Source of the DNA: Anaerococcus sp. Marseille-P3915
GTDB taxonomy: Bacteria; Bacillota; Clostridia; Tissierellales; Peptoniphilaceae
DNA length: 64,000 bases
Assembly: GCF_900258475.1 (NCBI RefSeq)
Contig: NZ_LT984887.1
Location: forward strand, 214,052 to 278,051
Reading direction: 5' to 3'
Shown here one piece after another: positions 17,524 through 24,881 of this stretch. The notes beneath the pieces were generated by a model. That model had not been told where the DNA came from and did no database searches. It saw only the letters and a program-made list of their open reading frames with translations. How positions within the stretch are numbered: position 1 is the stretch's first letter; the number at the start of each line of letters is the position of its first letter. Made by a program: the position numbers and the translations under genes.

Positions 17524-18275
17524 TTGAAGTAAAAAATGTAGAAAAAATATATGGAAGTGAGACTAAGATAGGTCCTATTAATTTTACGATTAAGGAAGGC
17601 GGCCTAAATTCTATAATAGGTCCAAATGGTGCAGGTAAGTCTACAACCCTGCTTATGATAGGAAGGCTCCTTGATATGGACCTAGGGAGTATAAATATAG
17701 GTGGCATGGATGTTTGTACTTGTCATAGCGGCGAGCTTGCCAAGATTTTATCCATCCTAAGGCAAGAAAATCACTTCACAGCTAAACTTACCGTACGTCA
17801 GCTAATCTCCTTTGGGAGGTATCCATATTCAAAGGGTAGGCTTACCGTTAAAGATATGGAGATAATCGATCAATATATAGATTTTCTGGACCTAAAAGGT
17901 CTAGAACACAGGTATCTTGATGAGCTATCAGGAGGTCAAAGACAAAGGGCATATGTGGCTATGGTATTAGCCCAAGATACCAAGTATGTCTTACTAGATG
18001 AACCTTTAAATAATTTGGATGTTGCAAGAAGTGTATCAATGATGAAATACCTAAGAAAAGCCTGCGATGAGTTTAACAGGACAATTTTATTGGTTATCCA
18101 CGATATAAACTTTGCAGCAGCTTATTCAGATAGGATACTAGCCATGAAAGATGGCAAGCTAGTATTATCTGGAAGCGTTGATGAAATAATGAAAGCAGAT
18201 GTTTTAACAGAAATATTTGATACAGACATAAGCGTTTTAGATTCAGCAAAAGGAAAAATTGCAGTATATAATTAA
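17520..18275 (+). CDS. Iron-siderophore ABC transporter ATPase
   Basis: A 251-residue FecE/FhuC-type ATPase. Walker A is GPNGAGKST, the Q-loop is LRQENHF, the signature is LSGGQRQR, Walker B is YVLLDEP and the switch His is in VIHDINFA. It powers import of the ferric siderophore bound by the lipoprotein. It is the last gene of the operon and is followed by a terminator. Confidence 0.93.
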   Translation: MIEVKNVEKIYGSETKIGPINFTIKEGGLNSIIGPNGAGKSTTLLMIGRLLDMDLGSINIGGMDVCTCHSGELAKILSILRQENHFTAKLTVRQLISFGRYPYSKGRLTVKDMEIIDQYIDFLDLKGLEHRYLDELSGGQRQRAYVAMVLAQDTKYVLLDEPLNNLDVARSVSMMKYLRKACDEFNRTILLVIHDINFAAAYSDRILAMKDGKLVLSGSVDEIMKADVLTEIFDTDISVLDSAKGKIAVYN

Positions 18276-18320
18276 AGGCCAGGCCTTTTGATAAAAATCT
18301 TATCATGGGCCTAGCCTTTT
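18274..18320 (+). terminator. Terminator after the siderophore operon
   Basis: AAAGGC and AGGCC pair with GGCCT and GCCTTTTT, with TTTTGATAA/TTATCA inside. The T run follows at about 18316-18320. The gene on the other strand ends in the same place. Confidence 0.8.
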
Positions 18321-18682
18321 TATCTTTTTTTAGTTACAGCAAACTCAGTCCTAGTGGTGGCTGCAATTTTCTCGTCATCTCCATAAACTGTACAATCTAC
18401 AGTTATAATTCTTTTACCCTTTTTAAGAATTTCTGCCTTAGCGTAGATATACTTACTTTCAATAATCGGTCTTAAAAAGTGAGTGGTCATTGAAAGAGTA
18501 GGGGCCACCATTCCAAAAGAATTGGCAAGGTCACCTGATGCATTATCAGCAAGGGTCATTATAACCCCACCATGGATTGCACCTATCTTATTTAAGTAAT
18601 CCTCCTTGAAGGGAATTCTTAAAATAAGACAATTTTCATCTATAATATCTTTCTCCATATCAAAATAATCACTAAAACTCAT
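18320..18682 (-). CDS. PaaI-family hotdog thioesterase
   Basis: The 120-residue protein is one hotdog domain with the PaaI/YbgC-like motif HGGVIMTLADNASG, whose Asp/Asn residues bind and cleave acyl-CoA thioesters in this family. AAAGGAG lies upstream of the ATG. The acyl group is not known. It stands alone on the minus strand between two plus-strand units. Confidence 0.85.
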   Translation of the reverse strand: MSFSDYFDMEKDIIDENCLILRIPFKEDYLNKIGAIHGGVIMTLADNASGDLANSFGMVAPTLSMTTHFLRPIIESKYIYAKAEILKKGKRIITVDCTVYGDDEKIAATTRTEFAVTKKR

Positions 18683-18795
18683 AAAAACTCCTTTATTCTA
18701 CCCTATAATTATATTGTAATTAGAATAACTTTCATCAACAAATAATAAGTGATTAATACTAGTAATAAATAGTATAGTGTATATAAGGAGAGTTT

Positions 18796-20100
18796 ATGAA
18801 GAAGAAATATTTATCATTTATTTTAACATTATTAAGCCTGGTAGTTTTTGTAGGATGCGGATCAAAAAACGATTCAAATGAAGATAAGAACTCTAATATA
18901 GCTGATTTAATAAATAAACTAGAAAAGGTAGAAGAGAATCAGAAAAGAGAAGAAGAGGCACAAAAGCTAGCTCAAAAAGAAATAGGCGCTTCAAAAAGTG
19001 CTGAAAAATCAGAGGTAGAGAAAGATAAAAGCTCAAAGAAAAAACAAGAAGATATTAAAAAGGTGAAAATCAAGGCGGTGGGAGATATAATGGCCCACCT
19101 TGCTCAAATCCAATACGCCTACAACAGGGGTGGTGGGGCTTATGATTTTTCTAAATCATTTGAGTATGTAGCAGATTTTATAAAAGATTCAGACCTAGCA
19201 ATAGGAAATTATGAGACAACAACCAATCCCAACCAGCCTTATGCAGGATTTCCTAGGTTTAATGCACCTGAATCCTTCCTTACAGCTATTAAAGATGCTG
19301 GCTTTGATGTAGTAACAACAGCCAATAACCACTCCATGGATACAGAGCTTGAGGGAGTATTTTCAACCATGGATGCTGTAGAAGATGCAGGTCTTTCCTA
19401 TGTGGGAAGTATGAGAGATGAGTCAGAAAAAATCCTAACTAAGAAGATAAATGGCATAAGAATTGCCATCCTTGCCTACACCTATGGATGCAATGGTAGG
19501 GAAAATCTCATAGTGCCTAGGGAAGAAGTAGAAAATTTAAATTACCTAACAGACGAGACCCAGGTAAAAGAAGACATCAAAAAGGCCAAGGCCCAGGGAG
19601 CCGACTTTGTAATAGTCTATCCACACTGGGGAGTAGAGTTCCATTCATATCCAGTAGATACTCAGATAAATCTAGGCAGAAACATGATAGAATGGGGAGC
19701 AGACCTAGTAATAGGCAACCACCCACACGTAGTAGAGCCAGTTGAGCTTTACAAGGCAGAAGACGGCAGAGAAGGCCTAATAGCCTACGCTCTAGGTAAT
19801 TTCATTTCCTTCCAAAGTCTGGAAAATAACAAAGACATCAGGGTAGAACAAGCCCTAGCCCTAGAAATAGAACTTCAAAAGGACCTAAATAGCGGTGATA
19901 AAAAAATCTCAGATGTAAGCTTCCACCCACTTTGGGTAGGAACGACCTATGATGATTTCGGCAGAAACGTTCAGACCTACCTAGCAGAAGACTTCTTAGA
20001 TGGTGGAAAATACTACGATTATGTAAATGAAAACCAAAGGGCAAGGATAAAACAAGCCTACGACATGACTCTAGAGACAGCAAATACAGGAGTGGAATAA
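18796..20100 (+). CDS. CapA-family (poly-gamma-glutamate type) lipoprotein
   Basis: The 434-residue protein has a lipoprotein signal with lipidation at C21 (VFVGC), then a Lys/Glu-rich linker that may be coiled, then a CapA domain. Typical CapA motifs are DVVTTANNHSMD, YPHWGVEF and GADLVIGNHPHVVEP, a metallophosphoesterase-like fold. CapA in Bacillus supports poly-gamma-glutamate export, but no capB/capC genes are here, so many such orphans have unknown roles. Its TAATG overlap with the PAP2 gene suggests a shared envelope function. Confidence 0.85.
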   Translation: MKKKYLSFILTLLSLVVFVGCGSKNDSNEDKNSNIADLINKLEKVEENQKREEEAQKLAQKEIGASKSAEKSEVEKDKSSKKKQEDIKKVKIKAVGDIMAHLAQIQYAYNRGGGAYDFSKSFEYVADFIKDSDLAIGNYETTTNPNQPYAGFPRFNAPESFLTAIKDAGFDVVTTANNHSMDTELEGVFSTMDAVEDAGLSYVGSMRDESEKILTKKINGIRIAILAYTYGCNGRENLIVPREEVENLNYLTDETQVKEDIKKAKAQGADFVIVYPHWGVEFHSYPVDTQINLGRNMIEWGADLVIGNHPHVVEPVELYKAEDGREGLIAYALGNFISFQSLENNKDIRVEQALALEIELQKDLNSGDKKISDVSFHPLWVGTTYDDFGRNVQTYLAEDFLDGGKYYDYVNENQRARIKQAYDMTLETANTGVE

Positions 20101-20657
20101 TGGAAAATTTTGAAATAGGAATCCTAAATGCCATCCAAGGCTTGAGAAATAATCCCCTAGATAAATTTATGGTCACTATTTCATCTTTGGGAAACTTATC
20201 ACTAATTTGGATAAGCTTTATAATAATATTCTTAGCAGCAAGAGATTTAAAAAAACAAGGCAAGGTAATGATCCTTGCCTTTATCCTAAATCTCATAATT
20301 GTAAATATCCTAGTAAAAAACATCGTAGCAAGGCCAAGACCCTACGAAGTGACAGGTTTTAGTGACCTATTAATCCACAAGCTATCAGACAATTCCTTCC
20401 CATCAGGCCACTCATCCTACGCCTTCACCTTTGCGACAATAATAAGCCTTCTAAACAAGTCAAGACTCTTAAAAACATACACAAATATCCTAGCAGTTCT
20501 AATAGCCTTCTCAAGACTCTATCTATACGTTCATTTCCCAACAGACGTCCTAGTAGGAGCTCTAATAGGCATAGGAATAGGAATCCTAGCCATAAAAATA
20601 TACGAAAGTCAAAAATATAAGCAAATAAAAGAAAAATATAATTTACATTGGACCTAA
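20100..20657 (+). CDS. PAP2-family membrane phosphatase
   Basis: This 185-residue membrane protein has the three phosphatase motifs of the PAP2 family: KNIVARPRPYE, PSGHSS and SRLYLYVHFPTDVLVG. Such enzymes dephosphorylate phosphatidic acid, phosphatidylglycerol phosphate or undecaprenyl pyrophosphate. About five helices are visible. The ATG overlaps the stop codon of the CapA gene (TAATG). The tRNA-Leu promoter lies within its last codons. Confidence 0.88.
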   Translation: MENFEIGILNAIQGLRNNPLDKFMVTISSLGNLSLIWISFIIIFLAARDLKKQGKVMILAFILNLIIVNILVKNIVARPRPYEVTGFSDLLIHKLSDNSFPSGHSSYAFTFATIISLLNKSRLLKTYTNILAVLIAFSRLYLYVHFPTDVLVGALIGIGIGILAIKIYESQKYKQIKEKYNLHWT

Positions 20658-20670
20658 AATGTGATATAAT
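20642..20670 (+). promoter_or_regulatory. Promoter of tRNA-Leu(CAA)
   Basis: TTTACA (20642-20647) and TATAAT (20665-20670) with a 17-base spacer lie 18 bases before the tRNA. The -35 box is inside the 3' end of the PAP2 gene. Confidence 0.8.
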
Positions 20671-20688
20671 AATTTGGTAAGCATTTAG

Positions 20689-20775
20689 GCCGGTGTGTCG
20701 GAACTGGCAGACGAGATAGACTCAAAATCTGTTGTCCAACCGGGCGTGTGGGTTCGAGTCCCACCACCGGCACCA
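20689..20775 (+). tRNA. tRNA-Leu, anticodon CAA
   Basis: The acceptor stem GCCGGTG (20689-20695) pairs with CACCGGC (20765-20771), followed by ACCA that is encoded in the gene. The anticodon loop is CTCAAAA, giving CAA, and a long variable arm confirms a type II tRNA. The T loop is GTTCGAGTC. It reads UUG. Confidence 0.97.
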
Positions 20776-20822
20776 TTATGTTTTATAAGTTGTTTAAATA
20801 ATAAACTTTATATGAATCTAGG

Positions 20823-20858
20823 ATCTATTGTTACTAACAAGTTTCAATAGATTTTTTT
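20823..20858 (+). terminator. Terminator after tRNA-Leu
   Basis: ATCTATTG (20823-20830) pairs with CAATAGAT (20845-20852) and runs into seven T. Confidence 0.8.
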
Positions 20859-20953
20859 ATTGTCTATAAATAAGGTTTTACTAAAAAAATTTGCAGTTTT
20901 TACTCATGTAAAATTAATTTGATTCATTTAGAATAGTATCAAGAGGTGATTTT

Positions 20954-21240
20954 ATGAATGTTATTGAAGTAAAAAACATGAGTAAAAATTTCAAAAATAA
21001 GAAGCTTTTTAATGATTTTTCTCTAGAAATTGAAGAAAATACGGTTAATGAAATAGTAGGTCCTAATGATTCTGGAAAACTACATTATTTAGGATTATTA
21101 TGGGTCCGATAGAGCAAACCGATGGTGAATTGATATTCAGGGGGGAAAGTTAGATAGCTGTGATATAGAAAAAAATTAGCTATTGCTCAGACGGAGATAA
21201 CCCTTATGAAGATTTAACAGTAAAAGAGAATTTATAATTT
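20954..21240 (+). pseudogene. Decayed ABC transporter ATPase gene
   Basis: An ATG at 20954 after AAGAGGTGAT opens 52 codons that look like the start of an ABC ATPase (VIEVKNMSKNFKNKKLF, then a damaged Walker A GPNDSGK) and stop at TAG 21110. Later fragments in other frames still read DGELIFRG and NPYEDLTVKENL, the usual positions after Walker A. Several frameshifts and an early stop mean that no ATPase can be made. It is a remnant of an ABC-2 type exporter, maybe for a peptide. Confidence 0.75.
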
Positions 21241-21620
21241 ATTGTTAGATTTTGTATTCTATAAGATAAGTTATTTTAATACAGAATAATCTCAAATATA
21301 AAATACAAAATATTCTTAATAAACATTATATCATACCATGTCCACAACGTGGAAAAGCCAAAAAAATAAGCCCTATTTCAAAGATTATGGACATACGGGA
21401 AGAATAGCAAAAATACAATATCCCATCTCCAGATGTTCTTTGAAAATTAAATGAGCGGTCTGTAAGGATATGTATCTATGGGGAAGTAGGCGATGATATA
21501 AGCCAGGCAAGTAGAACAAAATGTCGCTGTGAGGTTCAGGGATAGGAACTATATCAGATGTAACCTACGAAAAGTATAGTAATTTAAGAAAGAATAATAA
21601 ATGTGAAAAGATAAAGATAG
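21241..21620. other. Gene-free stretch between the ABC remnant and the IS element
   Basis: No open frame of useful length exists on either strand. Short frames such as the one beginning at 21339 (MSTTWKSQKNKPYF) are broken by stops within 40 codons. Base composition changes at about 21400 to a G-richer purine stretch. It looks like decayed sequence from older insertions. I see no recognisable RNA. Confidence 0.5.
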
Positions 21621-22919
21621 AGTCCGTATAATTGTGTAAAAAGAAAAGGTCATTTGAAACCTAAACTAGTACAATGTTTTTAACCACAAAAACCAACTAG
21701 GAGGAACAAATGACCCAATTACATTTTACATTAAACATAGAAGATATTCAAAATTTAATTAACGCAGAAGTTAAAAACGATATGGCAAGAACCGTTCTAA
21801 CCAAGGTATTTAACGAGATTATGGAAAAAGAAAGAGATGAATACTTAGAAAATATAGCTTATCAAAGAGATTCTAATCGTAGCACTTATCGCAATGGATA
21901 CTATGAACGTGACTATACAACAAAAATAGGAACATTAACCTTAAGAGTACCTAGAACAAGAGATGGTAAATTCTCAACAGATGTCTTTGAAAGGTATCAG
22001 AGAAACGAAAAAACTCTACTTACAACAATGCTAGAAATGTATTTCCAAGGAGTATCAACAAGAAAGGTATCCAAGGTAATAGAAAATATGTGCGGTAAAA
22101 CATATTCTAAATCCTTTGTATCATCTTTAACTAAGGAGTTTGACGAAGAAGTAAAACTATGGAGAAATAGTGACCTAAGCACGATAAAATATCCCTACAT
22201 AATTGTAGATGTAGTATACATAAAAGTAAGAGAAAACAATCGAGTAGTATCAAAAGCTTGTCACATCGCAATAGGAATAAATGAAAAAGGAAATAGAGAA
22301 ATCATAGGCTTAGACCTAAGTTCTAGCGTAAGTGAATATTCATGGTTAAGCTTCTTTGAATACTTAAAAGCTAGAGGACTATTTGGACTTAAAATGGTAA
22401 TATCAGATGCTCACAAAGGTCTTGTAAAATCAATAAAAGAAACATTCGTAAATGTAATATGGCAAAGATGCCAAGTTCATTTTTTAAGAAATATTCTATC
22501 AAAATCACCAAAGAAAAACTCTGAAGAATTTAGAACTGATATCAAAGCACTATTTAAAATCCAAGATATCAACTTGGCAAGAAAAATGAAAGAAGAAATA
22601 TTCTTAAAATATGAAAAAGAAAAGAAATTCCAAAACTCTTTAAACACCTTAGATGAAGGATTTGAAGACTCCTTTGCATATTTAGCTACTGACGTAATTC
22701 ATAGCAGACTTAGATCAACTAATTGCTTAGAAAGACTAAACGAAGAAGTCAGAAGACGTGAAAAAGTAGTTAGGATATTTCCTAATGAAGATTTAGCTAT
22801 GCGTCTAATAGGCACAATCCTCATTGATATCAATGAGGATTGGATAACATCTTCTAAATTATATATTAGAATGAAATAGTGAATATTGTACTAGTAAAAT
22901 TTACACAATATTATGGACT
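21621..22919. mobile_element. IS256-family insertion sequence
   Basis: The transposase gene is flanked by terminal inverted repeats, 21621-21640 (AGTCCGTATAATTGTGTAAA) and 22900-22919, matching at 17 of 20 positions. A second, solo copy of the right end at 24131-24178 shares sequence as far as GGACTTGAC, so the true right tip may be at 22924. No 8-9 bp target duplication is evident, which suggests old insertion or later rearrangement. Confidence 0.85.
21710..22879 (+). CDS. IS256-family (Mutator) transposase
   Basis: The 389-residue protein has the IS256/MuDR family pattern: N-terminal DNA-binding part, then a DDE core with D in IIVDVVYIKV, D in MVISDAHKGL and E in the C-terminal NCLERLNEEVRRREKVVRIFPN. 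The CQVHFLRN motif is also typical. The gene appears intact, with AGGAGG before the ATG, so the element may still be active. Confidence 0.93.
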   Translation: MTQLHFTLNIEDIQNLINAEVKNDMARTVLTKVFNEIMEKERDEYLENIAYQRDSNRSTYRNGYYERDYTTKIGTLTLRVPRTRDGKFSTDVFERYQRNEKTLLTTMLEMYFQGVSTRKVSKVIENMCGKTYSKSFVSSLTKEFDEEVKLWRNSDLSTIKYPYIIVDVVYIKVRENNRVVSKACHIAIGINEKGNREIIGLDLSSSVSEYSWLSFFEYLKARGLFGLKMVISDAHKGLVKSIKETFVNVIWQRCQVHFLRNILSKSPKKNSEEFRTDIKALFKIQDINLARKMKEEIFLKYEKEKKFQNSLNTLDEGFEDSFAYLATDVIHSRLRSTNCLERLNEEVRRREKVVRIFPNEDLAMRLIGTILIDINEDWITSSKLYIRMK

Positions 22920-22947
22920 TGACTTTTAAGAATTATTCTAATAAAAT
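22919..22947 (+). promoter_or_regulatory. Hybrid promoter at the IS right end driving the RRNPP-type regulator
   Basis: TTGACT (22919-22924) lies across the IS tip and TAAAAT (22942-22947) lies in flanking DNA, with a 17-base spacer. IS256 elements are known to supply outward -35 boxes. The regulator starts 33 bases after the -10 box. Activity is inferred. Confidence 0.55.
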
Positions 22948-22980
22948 TATTTTAATATTTTATTGAGTTAAGGAGTAAGT

Positions 22981-23868
22981 GTGATAAAAATTAAAGAATT
23001 TGGCAAGATATTAAAGAACATCAGATTAGTCAATAATCTCAGTCAAGAAGACGTAGAGTTTTTAACAGGGATGAGTGTTAGGAGTCTTTCTATGCTTGAA
23101 AATGGAAATGTTAAAAATATTTCAATTGATCATCTTATAGAGCTTTCAAACTTATATGGCGAAGATTTACTTGATATATATTATAAAAATATTTTTGAAA
23201 CAGACTACCTTTATGAAGAAATATTAAATAAATTAGGAGTAGCAAGCATCTTTATCGAAAAAAATGAAGCAGAAATCCTATCAAAGAAACTTTCTATAAT
23301 TGAAAATGATAATAAGTTAATGATGGGAAAAGAAAAAAATATAAAACTTTTAAGACTATTTATGGATAGAATACTGAATAAGGAAGTTGATAAATTCGAT
23401 TTTAAAGAAAAATATGAAGAGATTACATCAACAATATACAATAATTCTAATATTCTTGATAGGAAGTATTCTACTATAGAGATGAGGGTCTTAGTAAATA
23501 TATGTAATGATTTTAAAGAATATAAATCATTTAGCAATTATGAAATATTAGATAAATTATCCCAAAATTGCAATAATAGTGTTGTAAAGATGCTGATATA
23601 CAATTCCATTATAAATAGACTCTATATAGACTCTAGAAGCAAAGACGCTATAAAATTAATTACAAAAGCTATAAATGAAGCGACTACAAATAAAGATTTA
23701 GAAGCTCTATCTATGTTATATTATGATAAATTCATATGTGAACTTGACTTAGGATATGAAACTTATAGTAAGTCAATAAACTATTCTAAAATGTGCGCTA
23801 AATTATCTGGCCTTGTAAGATTAAATGAAACTATCGAACGAAAATACAATAGCTTGATATTAAAATAA
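22981..23868 (+). CDS. HTH transcriptional regulator of RRNPP (Rgg/PlcR) type
   Basis: The 295-residue protein begins with a Cro/C1-type helix-turn-helix (about 5-60; ILKNIRLVNNLSQEDVEFLTG) and continues as an all-helical domain of about 230 residues. That is the size and layout of peptide-binding regulators such as PlcR and Rgg, whose C-terminal TPR repeats hold a short signal peptide. The GTG start follows AGGAG by five bases. A convergent 41-codon gene of signal-peptide form overlaps its end, and a perfect palindrome lies beyond. Peptide binding is inferred from layout. Confidence 0.7.
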   Translation: MIKIKEFGKILKNIRLVNNLSQEDVEFLTGMSVRSLSMLENGNVKNISIDHLIELSNLYGEDLLDIYYKNIFETDYLYEEILNKLGVASIFIEKNEAEILSKKLSIIENDNKLMMGKEKNIKLLRLFMDRILNKEVDKFDFKEKYEEITSTIYNNSNILDRKYSTIEMRVLVNICNDFKEYKSFSNYEILDKLSQNCNNSVVKMLIYNSIINRLYIDSRSKDAIKLITKAINEATTNKDLEALSMLYYDKFICELDLGYETYSKSINYSKMCAKLSGLVRLNETIERKYNSLILK

Positions 23869-23985
23869 ATCATTAATTGAATAGAAATCTATTATATCAT
23901 CTTCCCTACCATCTGGTGAGCTATATGGCAAAATCAATGCAGTTACCAATATTATAATGCTTAAAAATTTGAGTTTTTTATTCAT
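23860..23985 (-). CDS. Candidate secreted signal peptide (41 residues)
   Basis: The minus strand has an ATG at 23985, eight bases after AGAAAGG, and 41 codons to TAA. The product has a short positive start (MNKKLKF), a hydrophobic core (LSIIILVTALILP) and a polar acidic tail ending DIIDFYSINDLF. This is the form of RRNPP pheromone precursors, which are exported, trimmed to a C-terminal peptide and re-imported. Its 3' end overlaps the regulator's 3' end by nine bases. A TATAAT-like -10 (complement of 24016-24021) with a poor -35 suggests an activator-dependent promoter. Confidence 0.6.
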   Translation of the reverse strand: MNKKLKFLSIIILVTALILPYSSPDGREDDIIDFYSINDLF

Positions 23986-24034
23986 AGTTAAAACCTTTCT
24001 TAATATTTTATTAAAATTATATAATTTTATAGAT

Positions 24035-24068
24035 AATTTGTACAGGACACATGTGTCCTGTACAAATT
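24035..24068. promoter_or_regulatory. Perfect 34-bp palindrome, candidate regulator operator
   Basis: Each half reads AATTTGTACAGGACACA (24035-24051) and its exact complement follows with no loop. It lies 50 bases upstream of the signal-peptide ATG on one side and before the RiPP operon on the other. A -10-like TATAAT lies on each side (24016-24021 on the minus strand, 24087-24092 on the plus strand). A T-rich run follows on the + strand, so a terminator is the alternative, but a loopless dyad is more typical of a protein-binding site. Confidence 0.6.
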
Positions 24069-24130
24069 TTTATTTATACTTTACAATATAATCATAAATC
24101 GATTTATTATTTACTTTGTTTTGAAATGAG

Positions 24131-24178
24131 ATAGTAAATATTGTGCTGGTAAATTTTACACAATATTATGGACTTGAC
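24131..24178. repeat. Solo right end of the IS256-family element
   Basis: These 48 bases match 22877-22924 at 44 positions, including the whole terminal repeat (24155-24174). No transposase or left end is nearby. It is a remnant of an older copy of the same IS or of a rearrangement between copies. Confidence 0.85.
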
Positions 24179-24203
24179 AAAGATAAACTTTGGTTAATAA
24201 AAT
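24174..24203 (+). promoter_or_regulatory. Hybrid promoter at the solo IS end, toward the RiPP genes
   Basis: TTGACA (24174-24179), formed at the IS tip, and TAAAAT (24198-24203) are 18 bases apart. It points towards the precursor genes, which start 256 bases later. Confidence 0.45.
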
Positions 24204-24269
24204 ATATTATTAAAAAAATGTTTTTTACTTGAAAAATGTATATAGATAAGCAAATATGACAGGTGTCTC

Positions 24270-24298
24270 TTGTTATATTTTGTAATATTTACTATAAT
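24270..24298 (+). promoter_or_regulatory. Likely promoter of the RiPP precursor operon
   Basis: TTGTTA (24270-24275) and TATAAT (24293-24298) have a 17-base spacer. The imperfect dyad ACAGG-N5-CTTGT (24260-24274) reaches the -35 box and shares the ACAGG half-site of the 34-bp palindrome. The leader from here to the first precursor is about 155 bases. Confidence 0.5.
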
Positions 24299-24349
24299 TT
24301 TGTTAGCAAATAAAAGCTCATATATACATAAAACTTTAAAAAAGATTCT

Positions 24350-24370
24350 TTTTCCCCTATAAGGGGAAAA
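24350..24370. repeat. Hairpin in the leader of the precursor mRNA
   Basis: TTTTCCCCT (24350-24358) and AGGGGAAAA (24362-24370) form a perfect stem around ATA. There is no T run after it on the + strand. It could stabilise the transcript or act in attenuation. Confidence 0.55.
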
Positions 24371-24459
24371 TCTATGATTAACTGATTTTGTTAAGTATGA
24401 TATTAGATTAATTAAGGGTAAAACCTGATTAAAATATATTATTTGAGGAGGTGAATGTA

Positions 24460-24573
24460 ATGAAATTTGAAGAAATGAATCTAATTGAAGCACCATCTGA
24501 TGGTCAATTCTGGGGTGGTGTTGCAGTAGGAACCATTCTTGTTGTTGGTGTTGGCGCAATTATTTGTTGCTAA
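24460..24573 (+). CDS. RiPP precursor peptide 1
   Basis: The 37-residue peptide begins MKFEEMNLIEAP, then SDGQ, then a hydrophobic core from FWGGVAVGT to a final AIICC. GAGGAGGTG lies just before the ATG. The second peptide shares the first 12 residues exactly while the core differs, the classic mark of leader and core in ribosomally made modified peptides. Hardly any Ser or Thr is present, so a lanthipeptide is unlikely. The terminal Cys pair and the ThiF-like enzyme downstream suggest chemistry at the C-terminus or on Cys. It was missed by a size cutoff. Confidence 0.8.
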   Translation: MKFEEMNLIEAPSDGQFWGGVAVGTILVVGVGAIICC

Positions 24574-24580
24574 TTGTAAA

Positions 24581-24625
24581 ACTGAATAATATTCAGTAAT
24601 TAAAGGTTTATAGGGTTCCTTTAAT
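24581..24625. repeat. Two dyads between the precursor genes
   Basis: ACTGAATA-A-TATTCAGT (24581-24597) is a perfect dyad, and ATTAAAGG (24599-24606) pairs with CCTTTAAT (24618-24625). Neither has a T run. They may protect or process the mRNA between the two precursors. Confidence 0.5.
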
Positions 24626-24657
24626 AACCTAAATATATTATATAAGGAGAGTATTAA

Positions 24658-24771
24658 ATGAAATTCGAAGAGATGAATTTAATTGAAGCCCCAGTAAGTG
24701 ATTTTTCAGCTGGTCTTGCAGTAGGTATGGGATTTGGACTTGCACTTATAGGGCTTGGTGTAGTTTGTTAG
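24658..24771 (+). CDS. RiPP precursor peptide 2
   Basis: This 37-residue peptide repeats MKFEEMNLIEAP, then VSD and a Gly/Leu/Val-rich core FSAGLAVGMG ending LGVVC. Aligned with peptide 1, both cores share F-x-x-G-[VL]-A-V-G and a hydrophobic end with a terminal Cys. AAGGAGAG precedes the ATG. The core looks able to span or insert into a membrane. Two related precursors beside one set of enzymes suggest a two-peptide product or two variants. Confidence 0.8.
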   Translation: MKFEEMNLIEAPVSDFSAGLAVGMGFGLALIGLGVVC

Positions 24772-24780
24772 TAATTTTAT

Positions 24781-24810
24781 AGCAAGTTAGATATTTTTAT
24801 TTAACTTGCT
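24781..24810 (+). terminator. Hairpin after the precursor genes, likely partial terminator
   Basis: AGCAAGTTA (24781-24789) pairs with TAACTTGCT (24802-24810). The following bases are not a T run, so read-through into the enzyme genes is expected. Such a hairpin commonly keeps precursor mRNA in excess over enzyme mRNA. Confidence 0.55.
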
Positions 24811-24881
24811 AATTACTTTCAAAATAAAAATAATAATTAGTAAAAATATATTGAAATAAATAAAAAAAAGAGGTAGTTTAT

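Noticed and set aside
20689-20800. tRNA-Leu(CAA) as the attachment site of the RiPP island
   Set aside because: I looked for a repeat of the tRNA 3' end near the right border (29,500-29,560) and found none, and the island has no integrase gene.
21339-21640. A small Cys-containing protein or intron RNA in the decayed region
   Set aside because: All frames are broken by stops and no conserved RNA motif could be recognised.
21612-22930. Target-site duplication of the IS256-family element
   Set aside because: Bases on either side of the terminal repeats do not match over 8-9 positions.
24035-24068. 34-bp palindrome as a plain terminator
   Set aside because: It has no loop and lies far from the regulator stop codon; a T-rich run follows, so this remains possible, but a protein-binding site fits better.
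24194-24559. 121-codon open frame on the minus strand over the first precursor
   Set aside because: It has low-complexity composition, no family features and runs antisense to a well-supported precursor; it is a shadow of the leader and precursor.
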